From NCBI GenBank assembly GCA_945860255.1, contig CAMAQI010000095.1:1-8386 (forward strand): DNA of 8,386 nucleotides. The letters run 5' to 3'. Shown here piece after piece: positions 1-5,168 of the stretch (within the stretch, counting starts at the first letter, position 1; the number at the start of each line of letters is the position of its first letter). Both the position numbers and the translations under genes were made by a program. The DNA is from Methylacidiphilum caldifontis. GTDB taxonomy: Bacteria > Verrucomicrobiota > Verrucomicrobiia > Methylacidiphilales > CAMAQI01. The notes beneath the pieces were generated by a model, which had not been told where the DNA came from, did not search any database, and saw only the letters and a list, made by a program, of their open reading frames with translations.

Positions 1-392
1 GTGGTAAGCTCACTCGGGCTCATTTTATCAAGAAGTTGAGGAATAATGCTCTCGAGATGCTTTTCCTCATAGGGAAGAACAACGACAGGGACCCCATGGA
101 TATACTCGGAGTAGCTACTGAGGTCGTAACGCGTTGCAATCAGAACAGAAACTTTAGGGTGAGTGGCTCGAAAAGTGAGATAGCTAGCCAAGGCATCAAT
201 TCCCTCAATGTAAACTTCAGCAATCAGGAGATCGATATCGGGAACGGCTTGGTAATACTGTTCGATTTCACTGACACTGGCAGGGGCATAAATTTCGGCA
301 TCAGGAGCAATATTTAAAATATGCTGTTGAAGGTGCTGAACGGTTTCAAGATCTGGCTGTTGGATGAGAATTTTTTTTGGCTTTGTTTTCAA
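1..392 (-). CDS. Receiver-like (REC-fold) domain protein, N-terminal part, 3' end beyond window
   Basis: Reading the minus strand from a TTG at 392 gives 130 codons without a stop, running off the left edge. The product alternates strands and helices like a response-regulator receiver domain: KKILIQQPD for strand 1, IDLLIAEV for strand 3, KVSVLIATRYD for strand 4, then VVVLPYEEKHLESIIPQLL for strand 5 and helix 5. The key residues are not canonical. The acidic pair after strand 1 is replaced by QQ-P-D, the phospho-acceptor Asp after strand 3 reads A-E-V, and the usual Lys-Pro near strand 5 reads L-P. If it is a receiver it is probably a pseudo-receiver that cannot be phosphorylated in the normal way. 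No Shine-Dalgarno is visible before the TTG and the frame stays open upstream, so the start is uncertain. Transcription diverges from hisF. What follows the domain lies outside the window. Confidence 0.6.
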   Translation of the reverse strand, partial: MKTKPKKILIQQPDLETVQHLQQHILNIAPDAEIYAPASVSEIEQYYQAVPDIDLLIAEVYIEGIDALASYLTFRATHPKVSVLIATRYDLSSYSEYIHGVPVVVLPYEEKHLESIIPQLLDKMSPSELT

Positions 393-486
393 GAGAGAGT
401 CTATTTCAGAGGAAATGAAATGAAGGTCAATTCTAAAAGTACGATTAGGCTTGTCAGGGGGGAACGATCTGTCGGAAGATCGGAGG

Positions 487-1269
487 ATGGTCGCAAAACG
501 GATTATTCCTTGTTTAGATGTGCACGCGGGTCAAGTGACGCGGGGAGAGCAGTTCGGGCGTGCAGAACAGCAGGGACTTAAAAATGTGGGAGATCCCGTC
601 GAGCTTGCGCTTCGTTATGATCAACAGGGAGCCGATGAGCTTGTTTTTTATGATATCACCGCCAGTGCGGAGGGGCGCACGAATATGATCGAGGTGATTC
701 AACGGGCGGCAGATCAATGCTTTATGCCGTTAACCGTTGGAGGAGGGATTCGGGCGGTCGAGGATATGCGGCAGATGTTGAAGGCAGGAGCCGATAAGGT
801 GAGCATTAATACCTCAGCGATTACGAATCCAGAGCTGATTACCGCAGGGTCAGAGATTTTTGGGGCTCAATGTATTGTCGTTTCGATCGACTGTAAAAAA
901 GTCGGCGAGAATCGCTGGAAGGTCTTCACTCATGGAGGACGAAAAGAGACGGAATGGGAGGTACTGGATTGGGCACAGAAAGCAGTCTCTCTGGGCGCAG
1001 GGGAGTTAGTGCTTAACAGTATCGATGGGGATGGAATGAAGAATGGTTACGATCTTGAACTGAATCGTTCGGTCAGTACTCAGGTCCCCGTTCCGGTGGT
1101 TGCGAGTGGAGGGGCAGGAAGGATTGAACATTTTGCGCAAGTTCTGGAGAGCGGGAAAGCGGACGCCGCTTTAGCCGCAGGGGTTTTTCATTCCGGACAG
1201 ATCACGGTTGAAGAGGTAAAACGAGATTTGAAAGCCAGAGGGATTCCCGTTCGCTGGGTTGAAGTCTAA
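487..1269 (+). CDS. hisF: Imidazole glycerol phosphate synthase cyclase subunit HisF
   Basis: HisF is the cyclase half of imidazole glycerol phosphate synthase. With ammonia from HisH it converts PRFAR to imidazole glycerol phosphate and AICAR in histidine synthesis, in the cytoplasm. The 260-residue product is a full-length (beta-alpha)8 barrel. It starts AKRIIPCLDV with catalytic Asp11, has the second catalytic Asp at 135 (VSIDCKK), phosphate-binding GGGIR at 85-89 and SGGAG at 207-211, and SIDGDGM at 178-184. The loop at about 20-35 is a few residues longer than in Thermotoga HisF, as I recall it in some Verrucomicrobiota. The frame is open to a TTG at 451, but family alignment supports ATG 487. 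GGAGG at 482-486 touches this ATG; GGAAG at 474-478 has better spacing. No other his gene is nearby. Its stop overlaps the yacG start by one base (TAATG). Confidence 0.97.
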   Translation: MVAKRIIPCLDVHAGQVTRGEQFGRAEQQGLKNVGDPVELALRYDQQGADELVFYDITASAEGRTNMIEVIQRAADQCFMPLTVGGGIRAVEDMRQMLKAGADKVSINTSAITNPELITAGSEIFGAQCIVVSIDCKKVGENRWKVFTHGGRKETEWEVLDWAQKAVSLGAGELVLNSIDGDGMKNGYDLELNRSVSTQVPVPVVASGGAGRIEHFAQVLESGKADAALAAGVFHSGQITVEEVKRDLKARGIPVRWVEV

Positions 1270-1451
1270 TGAAGCCGTTTCCAGAGGTGAAATGTCCCCA
1301 ATGCCGACAAAAGGGCCATTGGCTTGCGGTGGAGTGGGGGCCTTTTTGCTCGAGGCGTTGCAAGATGGTCGATCTCGGAAAGTGGTTTGAGGAGTCGAAT
1401 AAGATTTCAGAGCCGTTGAACCCAGAGCATTTTTTAGAGGAGGAGCAATGA
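1269..1451 (+). CDS. yacG: DNA gyrase inhibitor YacG, zinc-binding
   Basis: The 60-residue product has the YacG zinc knuckle: C9-x2-C12, then C27-x3-C31, within CPQC and FCSRRCKMVDLGKW. The MVDLGKWF segment is diagnostic for the family. In E. coli YacG binds the GyrB C-terminal region and inhibits gyrase DNA binding. Its tail here (residues 40-60) is short and acidic, as is usual. The start ATG overlaps the hisF stop by one base and has no clear ribosome binding site, so translation is probably coupled to hisF. The stop overlaps the next start in an ATGA. In proteobacteria yacG usually sits near coaE/zapD; linkage to hisF and a TPR gene is different. Identity is secure; the inhibitory role here is inferred from the family. 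Confidence 0.93.
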   Translation: MKPFPEVKCPQCRQKGHWLAVEWGPFCSRRCKMVDLGKWFEESNKISEPLNPEHFLEEEQ

Positions 1452-3313
1452 GGTCGACCTCACGCGATTTGCTTCGAGATCAACTCGTGAAGGCTTATGA
1501 CGCAAAAGATTTTGATCGAGCGGTGGGGCTGGCACTGCAGTTAAAAAAGGAGGGAGATCATTCGGTTGACCTAGATTATTCCTTAGGGCTTATCTATCAT
1601 CAATCCGGTCGAGGGGCAGAGTCGATTGTTCATTTGATGAAGGCGCATGCGGGGGAGCCGAAGAATTTTACCTACGCGTGGGCCTTAGCGGAGGCGGCGA
1701 AGGAGGCCGGAAAGATGGATCTCGCGATTCAGGCCTATCGAGAGGCTTTGCAGATTGAGGAGAAACATTTTGATCTTCATTTAAATTTAGCAACTCTCTT
1801 TCATCGCTTAGATCGACGAGAGGAGGGGCTCGTCCACTTTATTCGATGCACGGAACTCGATCCGAACAACGCCTTGGCCTTCAGTAATTTAGGAGCCGCC
1901 TGGCAGGCGATTCAGCAGTTTGACCGTGCGGAGAGCGCTTATCGAAAATCGATCGAGTTGAACCCGCAGCTCGCTCAGGCCTGGAATAATCTGGGGAATC
2001 TCTTTCATCAAGTGCGGCGTGATTCAGAGGCAGAGACGGCTTATCGGGAGTCGTTGCGATTAAATCCAAATTATGTGGAGGCAATTGCGAATTTGGGGGA
2101 TCTTTTGCAGGTTGCGGGAAAATTGGAGGAGGCGGAGGCTCTTTATCAGAAAGCACGAACGAACGGAGATCGATCTCCCGAACTTTGCTATAATGAAGGG
2201 AACTTGTATTTAAAACGGGATGAATACCTCCGTGCGATTGCCTGTTACGATGAGGCGATTGAGATTAATCCACGAATGGTGCAGCCGTATTCGAATCGCG
2301 GGGTAGCCTATTTGGCCGATGGCGATGTGCGCAAGGCGATGGTTTCGTATCAAAAGGCGATTGCGTTGAATCCAGATTTTGTGGATGCCCATTGGAATCG
2401 TTCCTTGGCGTGGCTGGTCACCGGAAATTACGAACAAGGATGGCCTGAGCACGAATGGCGTTGGAAGTTGAAGAAATATTATCGACGTAAAATGCCGCAG
2501 CCGATGTGGGAGGGGGACCGTTTTCAGGGGAAACGACTGCTCATTTTCGTTGAGCAAGGGTTAGGGGATACGTTGCATTTTGCGCGTTACATTCCGATGG
2601 TGAAAGCGTTGGGGGGAACGGTGATTCTAGAGACGCAAGCTCCTTTGGAGAGCTTGATGAAAGTCGCCCCCGGTGTCGATGAGGTCGTTCTTCAGAATGG
2701 GGTGTTGCCGGAGTTCGATCTTCAGGTGCCGATCATCTGTTTGCCGCGAATTTTTAAAACGAAGGTCGATTCGATTCCGAATCATTTTCCTTATTTAAAT
2801 CGACCGATGGTTGTAGCGCCGTTGAAGTGGGATTCAACGAAGCGACCGCGAATTGCCGTTGTTTGGGCCGGGAGTCCGACCCATGATAACGATCGGAATC
2901 GCTCCTGTCCGTTGGAGAAATTAATTCCGCTCTTCGAAGAGAAATCGTGGCATTGGGTCAGCTTTCAAAAAGGGGGGGCAAGCGAGAAGTTGAAGGAGCT
3001 ACCGCCTCATCTCTCTGTAGAGAATTGGGGAGAGCAATTCCGCGATTTTGTCGATACCGCTTGGGCCTTGGAGGAGATCGATTTACTGATCACCGTTGAT
3101 ACCTCTGTCGCCCATTTAGCGGGGGCCTTGGGGAAGAAAGTTTGGTTGATGATACCGTTCAATCCGGATTGGCGATGGATGTGGGATCGAGAGGATTCAC
3201 CGTGGTATCCAAGTTTCCGGATATTTAGGCAGGGGAGGGATCGGAGATGGGAAACCGTCGTGGAGAAGATCAAGGAGCGGCTTCAAAGTTTAAAGGGATC
3301 GAATTCGTTTTAA
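1448..3313 (+). CDS. TPR-repeat protein with C-terminal glycosyltransferase-like domain
   Basis: The 621-residue protein has two parts. Residues 10-335 are about nine tandem tetratricopeptide repeats, clearest in the units ending ELDP (139), ELNP (173), RLNP (207), EINP (275) and ALNP (309). Residues 360-612 resemble the GT-B-type domain found behind TPRs in many such proteins: RLLIFVEQGLGDTLHFARYIP (363-383), RIAVVWAGSPTHDNDRNRSC (468-487), WVSFQKG (503-509) and ITVDTSVAHLAGALGKKVW (548-566). The last motif matches the nucleotide-sugar side of heptosyltransferase (GT9)-like enzymes. No signal peptide or membrane helix is visible, so it is probably cytoplasmic. It likely transfers a sugar to a protein or surface polymer, but substrate and donor are unknown. 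The start has a strong AGGAGG at 1438-1443 and overlaps the yacG stop by four bases. No intrinsic terminator follows. Confidence 0.9.
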   Translation: MRSTSRDLLRDQLVKAYDAKDFDRAVGLALQLKKEGDHSVDLDYSLGLIYHQSGRGAESIVHLMKAHAGEPKNFTYAWALAEAAKEAGKMDLAIQAYREALQIEEKHFDLHLNLATLFHRLDRREEGLVHFIRCTELDPNNALAFSNLGAAWQAIQQFDRAESAYRKSIELNPQLAQAWNNLGNLFHQVRRDSEAETAYRESLRLNPNYVEAIANLGDLLQVAGKLEEAEALYQKARTNGDRSPELCYNEGNLYLKRDEYLRAIACYDEAIEINPRMVQPYSNRGVAYLADGDVRKAMVSYQKAIALNPDFVDAHWNRSLAWLVTGNYEQGWPEHEWRWKLKKYYRRKMPQPMWEGDRFQGKRLLIFVEQGLGDTLHFARYIPMVKALGGTVILETQAPLESLMKVAPGVDEVVLQNGVLPEFDLQVPIICLPRIFKTKVDSIPNHFPYLNRPMVVAPLKWDSTKRPRIAVVWAGSPTHDNDRNRSCPLEKLIPLFEEKSWHWVSFQKGGASEKLKELPPHLSVENWGEQFRDFVDTAWALEEIDLLITVDTSVAHLAGALGKKVWLMIPFNPDWRWMWDREDSPWYPSFRIFRQGRDRRWETVVEKIKERLQSLKGSNSF

Positions 3314-3345
3314 CCCCCTTGTCGACTTGATCTTGATCTCCCATC

Positions 3346-3359
3346 TCCTTGAAAAAGGA
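3346..3359 (+). promoter_or_regulatory. Small hairpin covering the ribosome binding site of the first pilin-like gene
   Basis: TCCTT at 3346-3350 pairs perfectly with AAGGA at 3355-3359 around a GAAA loop, a stable GNRA tetraloop. The right arm is the Shine-Dalgarno of the gene starting at 3370, so the RNA could hide its own ribosome binding site. The stem is only five base pairs and no T tract follows, so it is not a terminator. The pairing is seen in the sequence; control of translation is inferred. Confidence 0.4.
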
Positions 3360-3369
3360 AATAAAAATC

Positions 3370-3699
3370 ATGAAAACAGTCAACGCCACGATCTATCGAA
3401 TGCTTCTCCTCCTTCTTCTCGTCGGAGGGGCCTTCACCAGTTCAACCCAAGCTCAGAGTGCTCCGATGCCGATACTCGCGCAATCGGCAATGCCCAGTGG
3501 AAACGATGCAGAGGCTAAATTTACGAATCTTTATCTGAATTTGAAACGATTCGCGGGAGTGCTTCTTCTCATCGGATTGGTCATCGGAGCGGTCATGTGG
3601 TTCATGGGAAAAACATCGGTAGCGATTGGGGTGATCAGCGGAGGGCTCATCCTCTATGGAGGGGCCTATATTTTAGCCCTTTTACGAGATTCACTTTAA
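3370..3699 (+). CDS. VirB2/TrbC-type pilin-like protein, first copy
   Basis: The 109-residue product has a signal peptide (residues 1-28: short basic n-region, Leu-rich core, cleavage likely after T-Q-A), a polar stretch at 29-60, and two hydrophobic segments at 62-78 and 84-104. The short gap between them reads FMGKTS. This matches VirB2/TrbC pilins of type IV secretion systems: about 100 residues, signal peptide, and two helices with a small basic loop and a GG-rich second helix (ISGGLILYGGAYI). Such proteins polymerise into the conjugative pilus. The frame is open to a TTG at 3349, but ATG 3370 sits nine bases after AAGGA and begins a normal signal peptide. A similar gene follows after 18 bases, then a TraL-like gene. 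Length and topology support the call; sequence similarity to named pilins was judged by eye only. Confidence 0.68.
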   Translation: MKTVNATIYRMLLLLLLVGGAFTSSTQAQSAPMPILAQSAMPSGNDAEAKFTNLYLNLKRFAGVLLLIGLVIGAVMWFMGKTSVAIGVISGGLILYGGAYILALLRDSL

Positions 3700-3717
3700 A
3701 AGAGAGAATCCTCATCG

Positions 3718-4026
3718 ATGAAAAAGCTCCTGATCCTTCTCCTCTTATTCAGTTTGGAACTCCCTTCAGCTCACGCTCAAAACGCACTGGCTGATAACAA
3801 ACAAAGCGCTCGTTTTGCCCCGATTGTCATTAAGGTGATGAATCGGGGGACAAATATTCTGATGAGTACCTCCTTTCTCTTTGTCTTACTCTACAGCATC
3901 TACGTGGCGATCGGGGTCAGTTTTGGCTCGATGCAAGCAACGGCCTTCATCTCCATTTTCTGGGGGACTGGAATCATCTTTTTGGGCGGGGCAATCGCAA
4001 AAATCTATTATCTTTTTCTGACATGA
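3718..4026 (+). CDS. Second small exported two-helix membrane protein, VirB2-like
   Basis: The 102-residue product starts with a textbook signal peptide (MKKLLILLLL, cleavage likely after A-H-A at 20). It then has a polar region at 21-45 and two hydrophobic segments at about 47-67 and 74-100, separated by GSMQAT. Size and topology repeat those of the preceding gene, although residue identity between the two is low. It may be a second, divergent pilin subunit or a small accessory of the pilus base. Its start has only a weak purine-rich site (AGAGAG near 3701). The stop overlaps the next start in an ATGA, so these genes form one translationally coupled unit. Exported membrane protein is sure; pilin is inferred from neighbours and topology. 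Confidence 0.62.
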   Translation: MKKLLILLLLFSLELPSAHAQNALADNKQSARFAPIVIKVMNRGTNILMSTSFLFVLLYSIYVAIGVSFGSMQATAFISIFWGTGIIFLGGAIAKIYYLFLT

Positions 4027-4367
4027 GTGGCCCGTATCGATCTCAACTCCCGACCACAAAATCCTCGGTCATTACAGAAGATAAAGGAACCTTTCTCGGT
4101 CTCGATGGGGCCGGATTTTTAATCGTATTCGCTGTTTTTGCTTTGACCGCGGTAGGGATCGATCTTTTGACCTCCTTCTCCGGTTTTCCCATTGCACTGC
4201 TTCTTTCGATCCTCCTCTATCTATCGATGCGAGCAATCCTCAATGGAAAACCGAAGCGACATCTTCAACATTGGATTCGTCACCGATTCATTCCTAAAAA
4301 ATGGAGTCATCAACCTTCAGGAAACAAACGAGCCGAAGATCAAGTTCTGCGAACGTATAATCCATGA
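4023..4367 (+). CDS. TraL/VirB3-like type IV secretion inner-membrane protein
   Basis: The 114-residue product has a polar N-terminus without a signal peptide, then FLGLDGAGF (24-32) leading into two adjacent hydrophobic segments at about 31-49 and 54-71, and a strongly basic tail (KPKRHLQHWIRHRFIPKKW, 76-94). This resembles F-plasmid TraL: ~90 residues, WFGLPLDE-type motif, paired helices, then a basic segment ending in W-Y-M-P. TraL and VirB3 act at the inner-membrane base of the secretion channel and in pilus assembly. In F the order is traA pilin, traL, traE; here two pilin-like genes precede it, which supports the call, but no traE or virB4 follows. The last 20 residues are polar and longer than in TraL. 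The gene overlaps the preceding stop by four bases. Confidence 0.6.
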   Translation: MSGPYRSQLPTTKSSVITEDKGTFLGLDGAGFLIVFAVFALTAVGIDLLTSFSGFPIALLLSILLYLSMRAILNGKPKRHLQHWIRHRFIPKKWSHQPSGNKRAEDQVLRTYNP

Positions 4368-4385
4368 GAAATAGGATTAATCGGT

Positions 4386-4414
4386 TTGACTTCCTATGTG
4401 ATACAAATTATTGT
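4386..4414 (+). promoter_or_regulatory. Predicted promoter of the toxin-antitoxin operon
   Basis: TTGACT at 4386-4391 matches the -35 consensus at five of six positions. After exactly 17 bases, TATTGT at 4409-4414 matches the -10 consensus at four of six. The expected start of transcription, six or seven bases on, is 4420-4421, the first base of the antitoxin ATG. The promoter lies entirely between the TraL-like stop and the antitoxin start. Confidence 0.55.
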
Positions 4415-4420
4415 ATCACA
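4397..4420. promoter_or_regulatory. Perfect 24-bp palindromic operator before the antitoxin gene
   Basis: TGTGATACAA (4397-4406) and TTGTATCACA (4411-4420) are exact reverse complements around ATTA. The palindrome covers the predicted -10 box and ends at the base before the antitoxin ATG. Toxin-antitoxin operons of this type are usually repressed by the antitoxin, alone or with toxin, bound to such a site, so this is the likely autoregulatory operator. The symmetry is seen directly; the bound protein is inferred. Confidence 0.8.
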
Positions 4421-4660
4421 ATGAAAACAGCGACCATTCGTGACTTGCGGAATCATTTTGCTGAGCTTTCTAATTGGATCGAGAACGGTGAAACAATTCA
4501 ATTAACGAAACGGGGAGTTGCCTATGCGCAAATTAGGCCCGTGAAGCCGCTAAAGGATAAATTTAAATTCCCCAATTTTTCATTAAGGGCCAAGGGCATT
4601 GCAAAAGGAACCGTGATTGATCTTGACGGTATTTTAAAATTAAATCAGGGACGATTTTGA
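4421..4660 (+). CDS. Phd/YefM-VapB type antitoxin
   Basis: The 79-residue product begins MKTATIRDLRNHFAELSNWIENGE and continues IQLTKRGVAYAQIRPV, the Phd/YefM fold pattern: a first strand, the 'lr.hf' helix, then the 'i.itkrG.p.a.i.p' strands. The N-terminal half should dimerise and bind the operator at 4397-4420. The C-terminal half (about 50-79) should wrap and block the toxin. The frame is open to an ATG at 4364 that overlaps the previous stop, but this would put the operator inside the coding region and add 19 residues not typical of the family, so ATG 4421 is preferred. There is no Shine-Dalgarno before it and it may be leaderless. The stop overlaps the toxin's TTG start by four bases. 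Confidence 0.88.
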   Translation: MKTATIRDLRNHFAELSNWIENGETIQLTKRGVAYAQIRPVKPLKDKFKFPNFSLRAKGIAKGTVIDLDGILKLNQGRF

Positions 4661-5094
4661 CCGTCTACGCCGACACGAGTTTTTTAATGTCGCTCTATGT
4701 GAATTGTACTCATACGACAGTGGCGAGTCGCTATATGAATAAAAATCAACGGCCTCTTTTGTTCACCCCTTTTCAAAGGCATGAACTGAGAAATGCGATT
4801 CGACTTGGGGTCTATCGTAAAGATTTCACCTCCTTACAGAGAGAGGAAATTTTGGATTGTCTGCAAGAGGATTGTCGCACAGGAGTTTTAAAGAGTGCCG
4901 CAGTTCCTTGGGGAGAAGTTTTTCGGGAGTCGGAGCGAATCAGCAAGGCTTATACCGAAACGATTGGAAATCGAGGGGCGGATCTATTCCATGTGGCGAT
5001 TGCGTTGATTTTGGATTCAAAAGAGTTTTTGACGTTCGATAAAAAACAAGGGGAATTAGCTCGGTCGACAGGCTTATCGGTGCCGCTCATTTAA
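4657..5094 (+). CDS. vapC: PIN-domain ribonuclease toxin, VapC family
   Basis: The 145-residue product is a complete PIN domain. It opens VYADTSFLMSLYV with Asp6. Further acidic active-site residues are Glu43 (RHELRNAI), Asp109 (GADLFHVAIAL) and Asp128 (FLTFDKKQGELA). These would hold the Mg2+ or Mn2+ ions for RNA cleavage. VapC toxins cut tRNA or rRNA and stop translation; the target here is unknown. The start is a TTG inside the antitoxin stop (TTGA, four-base overlap). With no ribosome binding site of its own seen, toxin synthesis probably depends on antitoxin translation, which would keep toxin output below antitoxin. All four acidic residues are present, so it is probably active. Confidence 0.9.
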   Translation: MTVYADTSFLMSLYVNCTHTTVASRYMNKNQRPLLFTPFQRHELRNAIRLGVYRKDFTSLQREEILDCLQEDCRTGVLKSAAVPWGEVFRESERISKAYTETIGNRGADLFHVAIALILDSKEFLTFDKKQGELARSTGLSVPLI

Positions 5095-5113
5095 TTCGCA
5101 TCTCCTTAGAGAC

Positions 5114-5152
5114 GTTTTGCATTTTAAGGGGATGAGGTTAGTGTTGCAAAAC
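5114..5152. repeat. 8-bp perfect inverted repeat between the toxin gene and the hydrolase gene
   Basis: GTTTTGCA (5114-5121) and TGCAAAAC (5145-5152) are exact reverse complements separated by 23 bases, ending 16 bases before the GTG at 5169. The arm spacing puts the two half-sites about three helical turns apart. It could bind a regulator or fold in RNA, but the long loop and lack of a T tract after the right arm argue against a terminator. Chance cannot be excluded. Confidence 0.3.
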
Positions 5153-5168
5153 TGATGGAAAAACTCCC

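Noticed and set aside
451..486. TTG at 451 as the hisF start.
   Set aside because: HisF proteins begin at M-x-A-K-R-I-I-P-C-L-D-V, matching ATG 487. The 12 extra residues have no family support.
36..581. Two plus-strand open frames (36-317 and 321-581).
   Set aside because: The first lies antisense to the receiver-like gene and does not resemble a protein family. The second runs out of frame into the start of hisF and has low-complexity Arg/Ser-rich content.
1881..3273. Several minus-strand open frames inside the TPR gene.
   Set aside because: They are antisense shadows of a gene with clear TPR and glycosyltransferase motifs, and none resembles a known protein.
4364..4420. Upstream ATG at 4364 as the antitoxin start, overlapping the TraL-like stop.
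   Set aside because: It would place the palindromic operator inside coding sequence and add 19 residues not typical of Phd antitoxins. ATG 4421 matches the family start.
5101..5118. TCTC-CTTA-GAGA hairpin followed by TTTT as a terminator for the toxin gene.
   Set aside because: The stem has only four pairs and the T run is short and interrupted.
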